Positions 35,356-45,313 of a DNA stretch of 64,000 nt are shown here, piece after piece. The notes beneath the pieces are model-generated. The model had not been told where the DNA came from. It did no database searches and saw nothing but the letters and a program-made list of their open reading frames with translations. Position numbers and translations under genes: made by a program. The stretch spans positions 1 to 64,000 of the forward strand of contig CALGVD010000105.1 of NCBI GenBank assembly GCA_937920275.1, read 5' to 3'. Position 1 is the first letter of the stretch. Every line of letters begins with the position of its first letter. This DNA is from an uncultured Pseudomonadota bacterium (GTDB taxonomy: Bacteria > Pseudomonadota > Gammaproteobacteria > Steroidobacterales > Steroidobacteraceae).

Positions 35356-38300
35356 AGAACATGTCCGCGTGGGCGATCCGCAACCCCACGGTGCCGATCG
35401 TCGCTTTCCTCGTGCTCACGGTCCTCGGGATCGTGAGTTTCATGCGCTTGCCGATCAACCTCAATCCCGACATCTCGTTCCCGCTCATCATCGTCCAGGT
35501 GTCCCAGCCCGGCGCGGCACCCCCTGAGGTCGAGACGCAGATCACGCAGAAGGTCGAGGGTGCCGTGCGCGGCGTATCCGGGGTGCGTACGATCAGTTCC
35601 CGCGCGTCCGAGGGCGGCTCCTTCACCTCGGTGGAGTTCGAGATCGGGACGCCGGTCGACCGCGCCCTCAGCGATGTCCGTGATGCCGTCAGCAAGGTCC
35701 GCTCCGAGCTGCCCGAGGGCGTCAACGAACCACAGGTCTCGCGGATCGATGTCGAAGGCGGGGCGATCGCGTACTACGCGGTCGGCACCACCGGGCGCAC
35801 CCCCGAACAGTTGAGTTGGTTCGTGGACAACTCGGTCAGCAAGCGCCTGCTGTCGCTTCCGGGCGTCGCGCAGGTGTCCCGCGGCGGTGGTGAGAACCGG
35901 GAGATCCGCATCGAGCTCGATCCAGCGCGGATGCAGGCGCTCGGCGTGACCGCGGTCGAGGTGAACCAACAGCTGCGCCTGCTGAACCTCAACGCGCCGG
36001 GCGGACGGGCGCAGGTGGCGGGCGGCGAGCAATCGATCCGCGTGCTCGGCTCGGCGGACACCGCGCTCGAACTCGGCGCGACCCAGGTGCGCGTGGCGGG
36101 CGGCACACTGGTGCGTTTGTCGGACCTCGCGGAGGTGCGCGACTCGGTGGCGGAACGCCGGTCCATCGAGCGGCTCAACGGCCGATCCGCCGTGACCTTC
36201 GGCGTCTCGAAGTCGCGCGGTGCCTCGGATGTGTCGACGCTCGATCGCGTCGAGGCCGAGATCGCCGTCATCAAGACCGAGAACCCCGATGTCAGCATCA
36301 CCCGCGTGTTCACCACCGTGGAGAACACCCGCCAGAGCTATCGTTCGGCGCTCACCGCGATGATCGAAGGCTCGGTGCTCGCAGTGCTCGTCGTGCTGGT
36401 GTTCCTGCGCGACTGGCGCTCGACCGCGATCTCCGCGCTCGCCATCCCCTTGGCGGCGATCCCGACCTTCGCGTTCATGTACGCGATGGATTTCACCCTC
36501 AATTCGATCAGCATGCTGGCCTTGTCGTTGGTGGCCGGTGTGCTGGTGGATGACGCCATCGTCGAGATCGAGAACATCGTGCGTCACATGCGCATGGGCA
36601 AGACGGGTTTCCAGGCCGCCCTCGATGCGGCGGACGAGATCGGCCTCGCGGTGGTGGCGACCTCCGCCACCATCATCGCCGTGTTCCTTCCGGTCAGCTT
36701 CATGGGAGGCATCACCGGCCAGTACTTCAAGCAGTTCGGCTTGACGGTCGCGGCGGCGGTGTTCTTCTCGTTGCTGGTCGCGCGCCTGATCACCCCTTTG
36801 ATGGCGGCCTATATCTTGAAGCCGCACGACGAGATCCGTTCGGCGGATGGACCGATGATGAAGGGCTATCTCGAGTCGCTGCGCTGGGCGTTGGCGCATC
36901 GCGGTGCGACGCTCGCGGGCGGTACGCTCTTCTTCATCATCTCGATCGGCCTGTTGGTCGCGGTCCCGAAGTCGTTCTACCCGCGCTCGGATTTCTCCGC
37001 ATCGCAGGTGACGATCGAACTGCCGCCCGGCGTGCAGCTCGAGCAGACCGCGCGTGTCTCGGCGCAGGTCGCCGCATTCCTCGCCAAGCAACCGGAGGTC
37101 ACCGATATCATCGAGTCGATCGGCGGTGGCGATGTGCGCAACGCCACGCTCTACATCTCGTTGGTGCCGCGCAGCGAGCGCGATGAGACCCAGCAGGAGT
37201 GGGAAGAGCGGCTACGGCCCGAATTCGCCGCGGTACCCGATGCGCGGGTCGCTTTCCAGGGCGATGAACCCGGCGGTGGCGGTCGGCCCATCACGCTGTA
37301 CCTGACCGGTGAGGATCCGGCGAAACTCGAGGCGGCGGGGCGTGCAGCGATCGAGGCGATGCGCGCGTTGCCGGAACTGCGCGATCCGCGTATCAACGGT
37401 GACCTCGAGCGTCCTGAGGTCTTGGTGCGGCCGCGGCTCGACCAAGCGGCTGAACTCGGGGTGTCGGTCGCCGCTATCGGTCAGACCATCCGCATCGCGA
37501 CGCTGGGCGATCTGCCGCAGAACGCCGCGAAGTTCTCGTTGGCCGAGCGGCAGGTGCCGATCCGCGTCAGTCTGCTCGAGAGTTCGCGCAGCGACCTTGC
37601 GACCCTCGAGAACCTGCCCGTGCGCACCGCATCGGGCGGCACGGTGCCGCTCAAGTCGGTGGCAGAGATCTCCTTCGGCCGCGGCCCCTCGACCATCCGC
37701 CGCTACAACCAGAGCCGACGCATCATCATCGAGTCGGACCTCAACGGCGTCGAGATCGGTCCGGCGCTCGCCAAGGTCAAGGCCTTGCCAGAGATCGCGA
37801 AGCTGCCCGACGGGGTACGGCTGGTCGAGGTCGGCCAGGCGGAGTTCATCAAGGAGCTCTTCGGCAACTTCGCGTTGGCGATCGGGGCGGGGGTCCTGAT
37901 GGTGTTCGCCGTGCTCGTGGTGCTCTTCCAGCGGGTGTTCCAACCGATCACGATCCTCTCGGCGCTGCCGCTGTCGGTGGGGGGTGCCATGATCGCGTTG
38001 ATGTTGACCGGTAAGTCGTTCTCGATGCCGGTGGTGATCGGCTTCCTGATGCTGATGGGGATCGTCGGCAAGAACTCGATCTTGTTGGTCGATTTCGCGA
38101 TCGAGGAGATCCGCAACGGCAAAGACCGCTTGGAGGCCTTGGTCGAGGCCGGGCACAAACGCGCGCGGCCGATCATCATGACCACGGTGGCGATGGTCGC
38201 CGGCATGTTGCCGGTCGCGCTCAGCATCCAGGAGTTCCGCGCGCCGATGGGCATCGCGGTGATCGGCGGTCTCATCACTTCGACGCTGCTCACGCTGTTG

Positions 38301-38432
38301 GTCGTCCCGGCGATGTTCTCGCTGGTCGATGACATCGAGCGTTGGGCCGGCCCACGGATCATGCGGTTGATCGGCGCCCAAGGCGAGGCCCCGCCAGCCG
38401 GTCCTGCGGTCAACGATCCCAGAGGAGCGTAA
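35352..38432 (+). CDS. RND-family efflux pump, inner-membrane transporter (HAE1-like)
   Basis: A 1026-residue pump: first membrane helix with NPTVPIVAFLVLTVLGIVSF, porter domain, then helices 2-6 containing the proton-relay pair in LVAGVLVDDAIVEIENI, a second porter domain and the last helices (LMGIVGKNSILLVDFAIEE with the relay Lys region). The typical FMGGITGQYFKQFGLTVAAAVFFSL segment is also present. It exports drugs, solvents or lipids using the proton gradient. No repressor gene is adjacent. Its last 23 bases overlap the convergent YeiH-type gene. Confidence 0.96.
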   Translation: MKNMSAWAIRNPTVPIVAFLVLTVLGIVSFMRLPINLNPDISFPLIIVQVSQPGAAPPEVETQITQKVEGAVRGVSGVRTISSRASEGGSFTSVEFEIGTPVDRALSDVRDAVSKVRSELPEGVNEPQVSRIDVEGGAIAYYAVGTTGRTPEQLSWFVDNSVSKRLLSLPGVAQVSRGGGENREIRIELDPARMQALGVTAVEVNQQLRLLNLNAPGGRAQVAGGEQSIRVLGSADTALELGATQVRVAGGTLVRLSDLAEVRDSVAERRSIERLNGRSAVTFGVSKSRGASDVSTLDRVEAEIAVIKTENPDVSITRVFTTVENTRQSYRSALTAMIEGSVLAVLVVLVFLRDWRSTAISALAIPLAAIPTFAFMYAMDFTLNSISMLALSLVAGVLVDDAIVEIENIVRHMRMGKTGFQAALDAADEIGLAVVATSATIIAVFLPVSFMGGITGQYFKQFGLTVAAAVFFSLLVARLITPLMAAYILKPHDEIRSADGPMMKGYLESLRWALAHRGATLAGGTLFFIISIGLLVAVPKSFYPRSDFSASQVTIELPPGVQLEQTARVSAQVAAFLAKQPEVTDIIESIGGGDVRNATLYISLVPRSERDETQQEWEERLRPEFAAVPDARVAFQGDEPGGGGRPITLYLTGEDPAKLEAAGRAAIEAMRALPELRDPRINGDLERPEVLVRPRLDQAAELGVSVAAIGQTIRIATLGDLPQNAAKFSLAERQVPIRVSLLESSRSDLATLENLPVRTASGGTVPLKSVAEISFGRGPSTIRRYNQSRRIIIESDLNGVEIGPALAKVKALPEIAKLPDGVRLVEVGQAEFIKELFGNFALAIGAGVLMVFAVLVVLFQRVFQPITILSALPLSVGGAMIALMLTGKSFSMPVVIGFLMLMGIVGKNSILLVDFAIEEIRNGKDRLEALVEAGHKRARPIIMTTVAMVAGMLPVALSIQEFRAPMGIAVIGGLITSTLLTLLVVPAMFSLVDDIERWAGPRIMRLIGAQGEAPPAGPAVNDPRGA

Positions 38433-39453
38433 GACCGAGCGTTGTGAGCGAGATCCAGAGGGTCGCTGCGCCGCCGAGCGCGAGCGGTCGCCAGCCCTGG
38501 GCGATGAGCTTGCGGACATCCGTCTCGAGGCCGACCGCTGCGAGCGCGAGGGCGAGCAAGGCTTGGGTCGCCCACTGCGCGAAGTGTTGCGCCGTCCCGC
38601 TGACCCAGCCGGTTCCGGCGAGCAGCACCATGGCGAGGAAGCCGAACACGAACAGCGGGAACGGTGCCTTGGCGCGGGGGCGGGCATCGTTCCTCGTCTG
38701 GCGTGCGACCCACGCGCCGAGCAGCAGCACGAGCGGTGCCAGCATCAGCACCCGGGCGAGTTTGGCGACGGTCGCGGCCTCGCCGGTCTCCTCGCCGCGG
38801 GCGAAGCCGGCTGCGACCACTTGGGCGACCTCATGCACCGAGGCACCGGTCCAGAGTCCATAGCCGGCGTGGCTCAGGGGCAGCGACGCGGCGATCAGCG
38901 GATAAGCGAACATCGCGATCGTCCCATAGAGCGTGACCGTCGCGAGTGCGTAGGCCACCGACTCGTCGCTTGCGCGGGTGACGGTGTTGGTCGCGACGAT
39001 GGCTGAGGCGCCGCAGATGCCTGTGCCGGCGGCCAGCAGCTGGGCGAGGCCTGGGTCGACCCCCATCCTCGCCCCGAGCCAGAGCGTCACGACAAAGGTG
39101 CTGGCCAAGGCAAAGGCGAGCAGCGCCAAGCCGGCCCAGCCGATCCCGAGGATCTCCCCTAGGGTCACCTGCAACCCGAGCAGCACGATCCCGAGCCGCA
39201 GCGGTGCCCGCAGTGCGAAGGCAAGTCCTGACTTCGCCGCCTCCGGGCGACCGAGGAGGTTGCGGACGCCCATGCCGATCAGGATGGCGAGCATCAAAGG
39301 CGAGAGGTCCGCGACGCCGGGCAAGCCGGTCGAACGCAGCCCGAAGGCGCTCGCCGCCACGGCAGCCCCGAGCAGGAGGCCCGGGGCCCACTCGCGCAGC
39401 CGGTCGGTCCCGGCGGGACCGGGCGCGGGGCTCGCGGGGGTGGGGGAGTCCAT
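38410..39453 (-). CDS. YeiH/UPF0324 family membrane protein (putative sulfate/anion exporter)
   Basis: A 347-residue membrane protein with about ten hydrophobic segments. Family runs: LSPLMLAILIGMGVRNLLG, GIVLLGLQVTLGEILGIG, AAGTGICGASAIVATNTV and the Gly/His-containing LWTGASVHEVAQVVAAGF. The family is named as a putative sulfate exporter, but transport evidence is thin. A TATAAT hexamer lies just 10 bases upstream of the start on the minus strand, so the mRNA may have a very short leader. It is convergent with the RND gene and divergent from the RNA-binding protein gene. Confidence 0.88.
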   Translation of the reverse strand: MDSPTPASPAPGPAGTDRLREWAPGLLLGAAVAASAFGLRSTGLPGVADLSPLMLAILIGMGVRNLLGRPEAAKSGLAFALRAPLRLGIVLLGLQVTLGEILGIGWAGLALLAFALASTFVVTLWLGARMGVDPGLAQLLAAGTGICGASAIVATNTVTRASDESVAYALATVTLYGTIAMFAYPLIAASLPLSHAGYGLWTGASVHEVAQVVAAGFARGEETGEAATVAKLARVLMLAPLVLLLGAWVARQTRNDARPRAKAPFPLFVFGFLAMVLLAGTGWVSGTAQHFAQWATQALLALALAAVGLETDVRKLIAQGWRPLALGGAATLWISLTTLGLTLLWDR

Positions 39454-39651
39454 GACCCGCGCATTATACTCTTGGCTGTGTTATCCTCCGTGGAGATCGT
39501 TGCCCCTTCTGACTGCATCTCTGGGCGCTTGAGCGCAGGTCTGCATCCCCGAATCGACATCGATCAGGTGGCCTCGGGCCGTCGTTGTCGCAAGACTTCG
39601 GCGAGATCTGTGGTCGGTGTATGTTTTATTTTTGTGAGAGTGTTTCCAGAG

Positions 39652-40014
<363 letters not shown>

Positions 40015-40057
40015 GCGGCCCCTGCCGATCACAACCCGCAAGGGTCGCTGATCATGG

Positions 40058-40091
40058 AAAAGGCCTGCGGAGACGCAGGCCTTTTTCTTTT
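40058..40091. terminator. Bidirectional rho-independent terminator
   Basis: An 11-bp stem (AAAAGGCCTGC / GCAGGCCTTTT) with a 6-base loop, followed by TTTTTCTTTT on the plus side and A-rich on the left. It lies between the convergent RRM and PhoD-type genes and can stop both. Confidence 0.92.
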
Positions 40092-40095
40092 GGCG

Positions 40096-41658
40096 TCAGC
40101 GTTGCAGACCGCGGCGACCGTCCTCCAGGGCACAAGTGAACAAGGTCCGTTCTTCGGCGCCCGTCTCCTCGCGCACCGATTCGTAGCCCTGCAGACGCGC
40201 CTCGAGGCGCTGCGGACCGATCTCCATCCAAAGATATCCGCGGCGATCGCCATCGGCGAACAGCACATCATTTCCGTCGCGCTGATAGGCCTCTATCACG
40301 CGCTTCGGCGGTGGACCGGAGCTGATCGAGGTGGTGACGAGTTCGCTCATGACGATCGGTGAGGCCGAGTCGCCGGCTCTCATTCTTTGGTCGGCAGCGA
40401 TGAAAGCGTGGATGTCGCCGCCCAAGATCAGCGGATTGGCGACACCGCTGGTGGCGACCGATCCGAGCAGCCGTTGCCGCGCAGCCGAGTAGCCCGCCCA
40501 ACTGTCGTTCCAGTGCTGCGTGCGCGGACCGGGATCCTCATCGACCAAGGAGAACACCATGCCTTGGCCCAGCAGGTTCCAGCGGGCTTTGGATCCGCGC
40601 AACTGCCCGTCGATCCAGCGCTCTTGAGGCCCGCCGAGCAGCGAACGCTCAGGGTCTTCCCACGCGGGACATTCATCGACGAACACCCGGGAGCCACCGA
40701 CCCGCGGCGGCTTCGAGCAGACCTGCGGGGATCGGTATTGCCGGGTATCGAGCATGTGGAAGGCGAAGAGGTCGCCGATCTGGGTCGTGCCGAACAAGGA
40801 CATCGCGCCACCGATCGGTCGCATCGCGCGAGGCATCGGCATGTGCTCCCAATAAGCTTGGTAGGCTGCGGCGCGCCGCGCGGCGAACGCGGCTTGCTCT
40901 GCGGGGTGCTCCGACTGCAGCCCCGCATAGTCGTTGTCGACCTCGTGGTCGTCCCAGGTGACGAGCCAAGGGCAGGCCGCATGGGCGGCGCGCAGCGACG
41001 CATCGCTGCGGTACCACGCGTAGCGGCGCCGGTAGTCCTCGAGTGAGACACATTCGCCCGGATCGTGCCGACGCACCGGGTTCCCAGAGCCGCTTTCGTA
41101 GATGTAATCGCCGAGGTGCAGGACGAGATCGACACCGCGCGCGACCATGTCCCGCCACGCGTGGTAGTGACCTTGTTCGTAGCTCTGGCAACTGGCGAGG
41201 CCGACCCGAAGCTTGGCCATCGCCGCCGCAGGAGAGCCGGGCTCTGGCGCCGTCCAGGAACGCCCGATGGGGCTGATGGCGTCACCGGCGCGGAAGCGGT
41301 AGAAATACTCGCGTCCCGGGCGGAGCCCCGTGATGTCGAGGTGGACGCTGTGGGCGTCGGCCGCGGGCGCCGTGACCGTTCCGGAGCGGATGCGTCGCCG
41401 GAAGGACGGATCCTCGGCGATCTCGTAGTTGAGGGTGAGATCTGCCCATCCGGCCCCGCCATCGGTGGTGTAGGGCTCGGGTGCGAGGCGTGTCCAGAGC
41501 ACCATGCCGTCCGCGCGCGGATAGCCGGATGCCACGCCGAGCGCGAAGGGGTCGCGATCGAAGCGGGCGCGCCGTGCGGCGACGGCGGGTTCGGGTGCAG
41601 CGAGCACCCAGCCTGCGCCGGCGAGTGCGGCGCCAAGGAATCTGCGGCGGGAGGTCAT
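40096..41658 (-). CDS. phoD: PhoD-family alkaline phosphatase/phosphodiesterase, Tat-exported
   Basis: A 520-residue periplasmic or secreted enzyme. The Tat signal MTSRRRFLGAALAGAG ends near AVAARRARF. An Fn3-like amino domain (FALGVASGYPRADGMVLWTRLAP) is typical of PhoD. The catalytic part has VGLASCQSYEQGHYHAW, LVLHLGDYIYESG, VTWDDHEVDNDYAG, WNLLGQGMVFS and ILGGDIHAFIAAD, which supply the Fe/Ca ligands. It would release phosphate from phosphodiesters and monoesters. No Pho box was identified in the 77-base upstream gap. It shares a terminator with the RRM gene. Confidence 0.93.
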   Translation of the reverse strand: MTSRRRFLGAALAGAGWVLAAPEPAVAARRARFDRDPFALGVASGYPRADGMVLWTRLAPEPYTTDGGAGWADLTLNYEIAEDPSFRRRIRSGTVTAPAADAHSVHLDITGLRPGREYFYRFRAGDAISPIGRSWTAPEPGSPAAAMAKLRVGLASCQSYEQGHYHAWRDMVARGVDLVLHLGDYIYESGSGNPVRRHDPGECVSLEDYRRRYAWYRSDASLRAAHAACPWLVTWDDHEVDNDYAGLQSEHPAEQAAFAARRAAAYQAYWEHMPMPRAMRPIGGAMSLFGTTQIGDLFAFHMLDTRQYRSPQVCSKPPRVGGSRVFVDECPAWEDPERSLLGGPQERWIDGQLRGSKARWNLLGQGMVFSLVDEDPGPRTQHWNDSWAGYSAARQRLLGSVATSGVANPLILGGDIHAFIAADQRMRAGDSASPIVMSELVTTSISSGPPPKRVIEAYQRDGNDVLFADGDRRGYLWMEIGPQRLEARLQGYESVREETGAEERTLFTCALEDGRRGLQR

Positions 41659-41735
41659 GAGCCGATTCTAGCGCCGCCGCGCGCGGCTTTGCATGACGAA
41701 GCGGTTACGCGCGGCACGCATCGCCTGCGCTGAGG

Positions 41736-42452
41736 CTAGTTCTTCAGCGTCCCGAACACGTTCTGCAGCAACTTGCTCGCTTGACCGAGCGGGTCTTTGC
41801 GGATGGCGCGCTCTTCCTCTGCGATCATCGTGAAGAGGCCATCCAACGCCTTGCGCGTGACATAGTCCTCGACCTTGGCATCGCGCGGTTCGATCACGCC
41901 CAGTCGCGCGGCCTGTCCGGCGAACTCGTTGTACTGCTTGGAGAGATCGGATCGGTCGGTGGTCTGTTTGACGATCGGCAGGAAGCGCGCCGAGAGTTTG
42001 TCGTAGGAGGTGCGACGGAAGTACTGCGTGGCGGCGTCGTCGCCGCCGGTGAGGATCTGACGGGCGTCACTGACCGACATCTGTTTGACCGAGTCGACCA
42101 ACAGCGTGCGCGCTTCCGGCATCGCCGCTTCGGCCGCGCGGTTCATGGAGGTGACGAGTTCCTTGGCCTGCTTGTCGAGACCGAGCATCTTGAACATGCG
42201 TTCGCCTTTGGCGAGCGTCGGTGGCAGCGGGATGCGGACGGTCGGATTGCCGAGGAAGCCGTCGGTCGCGCCGAGGGTCGACACCGCGCGCTCGGCGCCT
42301 TGACCGAGCGCGGCCTTGAGTCCTGCCACGCTGTCCTTGTCGGATAGCGTGCCGACCCCCGCAGCCGAGGCTGACGGTGGCGCCCCAGTGCACACGAGGG
42401 CGAGGAACATGGCGGTCAGTGCAGCCGCTGGCGCGCGAGGGGAGATTTTCAT
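41736..42452 (-). CDS. DUF4197 family exported protein
   Basis: A 238-residue protein from ATG 42452; the frame upstream is a shadow of the DUF4239 gene. The signal peptide (AALTAMFLALVCTGAPPSASA) is followed by the conserved DUF4197 body: GLKAALGQGAERAVSTLGATDGFLGNPTVRIPLPP, MNRAAEAAMPEARTLLVDSVKQMSVSDARQILTGGDDAATQYFRR and KALDGLFTMIAEEERAIRKDP near the end. Function is unknown for the whole family; helical and periplasmic by sequence. Confidence 0.92.
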   Translation of the reverse strand: MKISPRAPAAALTAMFLALVCTGAPPSASAAGVGTLSDKDSVAGLKAALGQGAERAVSTLGATDGFLGNPTVRIPLPPTLAKGERMFKMLGLDKQAKELVTSMNRAAEAAMPEARTLLVDSVKQMSVSDARQILTGGDDAATQYFRRTSYDKLSARFLPIVKQTTDRSDLSKQYNEFAGQAARLGVIEPRDAKVEDYVTRKALDGLFTMIAEEERAIRKDPLGQASKLLQNVFGTLKN

Positions 42453-42485
42453 GCCTCTGATGGTAGCACCGTCCGACGACCCATT

Positions 42486-42511
42486 AAGATATCCCCATAA
42501 GATATCCCCAT
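42486..42511. repeat. Perfect 13-bp tandem duplication across a start codon
   Basis: aagatatccccat occurs twice head to tail; the last two bases of the second copy are the first two of the ATG at 42510. It fills most of the 57-base divergent gap between the DUF4197 and DUF4239 genes, so it duplicates leader/promoter sequence there. Confidence 0.95.
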
Positions 42512-43295
42512 GGATTACAGTCTTGCAGAGTTTGGCTCGGCGATGGCCATCGGGCTGTTCTTCCTCATGATGTTGTCCGTCGAGGTCGGGCGGCGCATCG
42601 GCAGATACCGCTATGCCACCGACAAGGATTCGTTCTCCCAGGGCCTGGGTGCCGCTGAAGGCGCGATATTCGCCTTGCTCGGCCTGCTGATCGCGTTCAC
42701 GTTCTCCGGGGCGGCTTCGCGCTTCGAGGATCGCCGCCACCTGATCACCCAAGAGGCGAACGACATCGGTACGGCCTGGTTGCGCATCGACCTGCTGCCG
42801 CCCGGCGACCAACCGGCCATGCGTGATCTCTTCCGGCAGTACACCGACCTGCGTGTCGTGGCTCACGAGCGCGTCCGCGATACGGCCTCGACCGAGGCCA
42901 AAACCGCGACCGCGCTGCGTTTGCAGGGGGAGATCTGGCAGTTGGCCGTGGCAGGGGTACGCAAGCCCGAGGCCTCGCCCGCTGCAGCCCAAGTGCTGCT
43001 GCCTTCGCTCAACGCGATGTTCGACATCGTGACCACGCGCAACACCTCGACCCGCAGCCATCCGCCGCTCGCCATCTACCTGTTGCTGGGTGTGCTCTGT
43101 GCCGTGGGGGCGATGCTCTTCGGTTACTCGATCGGCCCCAGCCGCAACCCCAACTGGCTGCATCGCCTCGCCTTCGCCGGCATCATGGCGCTCGCGATCT
43201 ATGTGATCCTCGATCTCGAATTCCCGAGGCGCGGCCTGATCCGCATCGACGGCGAAGACCAGGTGTTGATGGAGCTGCGTCAGTCCTTCGACTGA
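42510..43295 (+). CDS. DUF4239/bestrophin-like membrane protein
   Basis: A 261-residue protein with two amino-terminal membrane helices (about 8-25 and 48-68) and two carboxyl-terminal ones (about 188-210 and 220-240) around a helical soluble part. The run SRFEDRRHLITQEANDIGTAWLRIDLLP is the signature of the family, which is likened to bestrophin channels. Function unproven; ion conduction is only a family-level suggestion. It overlaps the convergent MFS gene by 16 bases. Confidence 0.85.
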   Translation: MDYSLAEFGSAMAIGLFFLMMLSVEVGRRIGRYRYATDKDSFSQGLGAAEGAIFALLGLLIAFTFSGAASRFEDRRHLITQEANDIGTAWLRIDLLPPGDQPAMRDLFRQYTDLRVVAHERVRDTASTEAKTATALRLQGEIWQLAVAGVRKPEASPAAAQVLLPSLNAMFDIVTTRNTSTRSHPPLAIYLLLGVLCAVGAMLFGYSIGPSRNPNWLHRLAFAGIMALAIYVILDLEFPRRGLIRIDGEDQVLMELRQSFD

Positions 43296-44779
43296 GCGGT
43301 GGCAAGGTCGCGCGGCAACCAGCGCGAGGCCAGCCAATAGCAGGCGGCAGCCGGCAGGAATATCAGCGTCGTCGCCGTCATCGCCCGCTGCAGTCCGAGC
43401 CCGTAGGCCCGGGTGCAGACATCCTGTAATGCCGGCGCCAGTGCGGCGAGGTTCCGCGTGCGGCAGGTGGTGGTGTCGAGTGCGTCGCCGAAACCCGAGT
43501 CCCGCAGCGCCTGTGCCATGAACCCGTCGCTCAGCAGCCCGACCAGCTGCGGGCCGAGGCCGTTGCCGACCAAGGCGATGCAGAGCAGCACGATCGCGAT
43601 GGTCGAGGCCCGCGAGCGCGAGGGCACGAGCGATTGGCTGATCGTGAACTGTGCGCTTGCGTAGGAGTAGTGCACCACCGCCGCCACCAGCCAGAGCAGG
43701 AAGGCGAGTCCGTGCCGATCGCCCGGAGTGTGGAATGCGGCGAGGTAGAACGGGGTGGCGATGACCAGCGCCGCAGCGGGGAGCCATGCGATCGCACCCG
43801 CCGAGCGTCGTGCGAGACGGTCGCTGAAGTAGCCGCCGAGCCAGGTGCCGCAGGCGGCGGCGAGGGCGATCGGGCCGCCGAATCGCAGCGCGAACTCACC
43901 GGGCGGCATGCCGTGCAGGCGCTGCATCATCGGCGCTTGGAAGGCGAAATGACCGAAGCCGACCAGCGCCGTCAACGACGCCCCCGCGCACATCACCCAG
44001 AAACTGGGCTTGCCCCGCAGCAACCGTAGCGTCTCGCCGAAACCGGCCTTGTCCTGCTGCGCAGCGCCCGGCGGATCGCTGGCGCCGCGTGGCGGCTCAC
44101 GCAAGGTCAGCAGCACGACCAACGCCACCAAAACCCCGGGGATGCCCAGCGCGAGGAAGACGAAGCGCCAACCGAAGCCCGCGCCCCACTGCAACGCCTC
44201 GGGAAGGCCTGCGAGTCCGAAGATCCCGAGCAGTTCGATCACGCGTTGGTCGGAGAGTTGCGCGACGGGGCCACCGATGAAGCTTGCCAGCGCGCCGCCG
44301 ATGGGGACGCCCATCGTGTAGGTGCCGATCGCGCGTCCGCGGTCCCGCGGCCGGAAGTAGTCGCCGATGATGGAATTGGCGGGCGGCGTACAGCCGGCCT
44401 CGCCGATCGCGACGCCGATGCGCGCGATCAGCAGGAACATGAAGCCTGTGGCGAGGCCGCAGAGCGCGGTCATCACCGACCATACCGCGATGCAGAGCGC
44501 GAGCAGGCGGACCCGGTTCCAGCGATCCGCGGCCATCGCGAGCGGGATGCCCATCAAGGCATAGAAGAGCGCAAAGGGCGGGCCGTTCAGGAAGCCGTAC
44601 TGCGTGTCCGTGAGGTTGAACTGCGCGATGATCGGCTGCGCCATCACCCCGAGAAGTTGGCGGTCGATGAAGTTGAGCGTGTAGACCGCAAGCAGCGAAA
44701 GCACCACATAACGCCGATAGCCGGCGGTGCCGACGTTGCGGCCGTAGAGGGCTTCGTCGTCCGTCGTGGCGACGCTCAT
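43280..44779 (-). CDS. MFS transporter (spinster/ACS-like)
   Basis: A 499-residue, 12-helix permease. LLAVYTLNFIDRQLLGVMAQPIIAQFNLTDTQYGFLNG and GIPLAMAADRWNRVRLL are the usual start of the Spns-like/anion:cation symporter group; GEAGCTPPANSIIGDYFRPRDRGRAIGTY follows. A Cys-containing loop (TTTCRTRNLAALAPALQDVC) lies between helices 11 and 12. Such permeases are often found beside CoA catabolism genes and carry organic acids, but the substrate is not known. Confidence 0.92.
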   Translation of the reverse strand: MSVATTDDEALYGRNVGTAGYRRYVVLSLLAVYTLNFIDRQLLGVMAQPIIAQFNLTDTQYGFLNGPPFALFYALMGIPLAMAADRWNRVRLLALCIAVWSVMTALCGLATGFMFLLIARIGVAIGEAGCTPPANSIIGDYFRPRDRGRAIGTYTMGVPIGGALASFIGGPVAQLSDQRVIELLGIFGLAGLPEALQWGAGFGWRFVFLALGIPGVLVALVVLLTLREPPRGASDPPGAAQQDKAGFGETLRLLRGKPSFWVMCAGASLTALVGFGHFAFQAPMMQRLHGMPPGEFALRFGGPIALAAACGTWLGGYFSDRLARRSAGAIAWLPAAALVIATPFYLAAFHTPGDRHGLAFLLWLVAAVVHYSYASAQFTISQSLVPSRSRASTIAIVLLCIALVGNGLGPQLVGLLSDGFMAQALRDSGFGDALDTTTCRTRNLAALAPALQDVCTRAYGLGLQRAMTATTLIFLPAAACYWLASRWLPRDLATAQSKD

Positions 44780-44807
44780 GAGCGGGAGGCTCCGCCGGGG
44801 CGACGGG

Positions 44808-45233
44808 TCACTCGGCCCGTTCCCAGAATTGATCGCGGTGGAACGGGCCCAGCATGCCCCGCACCGCGAGGCGCTTACCGCCGTCGAGCGGTGTCAGCCG
44901 GACCTTATAAGTCTTGCCGTTCTTGGGGTCGAGGATGCTGCCGCCGTCCCAATGTGCGCCCGATGCGCTGCGGCGCACCCCTTCGATGATCGCCATGCCC
45001 TGCACCGGTTGGTCCTTGCGTGGGCCGCCACAGGCCGCGCAGCGTGCCGTCGCCTTGGCGGGATCGAGCACGCGCTCGATGCGCCCGGAGAGTCCGGCCG
45101 GCGTCTCGACGATGCGCACCAGAGATTCGACCGACTGGGTCTCCGGATCGATGGTGCGCCAAAGACCGACCGGCGAGGCCAAGCCTTGCGCAAGGGTGGC
45201 GAGGGACAGGCAGATCATCCACGCAGATTTCAT
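44808..45233 (-). CDS. DUF2147 family exported protein
   Basis: A 141-residue protein from ATG 45233 with a signal peptide (WMICLSLATLAQGLAS). The DUF2147 core starts at PVGLWRTIDPETQSVESLVRI and includes ATARCAACGGPRKDQPVQGMAII (CxxC pair), GGSILDPKNGKTYKVRLTPLDGGKRLAVRGMLGPF. The family is a lipocalin-like periplasmic protein of unknown role. It is 28 bases upstream of the MFS gene on the same strand. Confidence 0.9.
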   Translation of the reverse strand: MKSAWMICLSLATLAQGLASPVGLWRTIDPETQSVESLVRIVETPAGLSGRIERVLDPAKATARCAACGGPRKDQPVQGMAIIEGVRRSASGAHWDGGSILDPKNGKTYKVRLTPLDGGKRLAVRGMLGPFHRDQFWERAE

Positions 45234-45313
45234 CGGCACTCCATCACGGCAGGCGGCAGACGCCGCGGGTCCAAGGATGCCGCAAAACATCCTCCGGGGG
45301 ATACCATGCCGTC

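Noticed and set aside
41736-43787. 683-codon minus frame through the DUF4239 gene
   Set aside because: Only the last 238 codons (DUF4197, with signal peptide) show protein features; the rest is a high-GC shadow.
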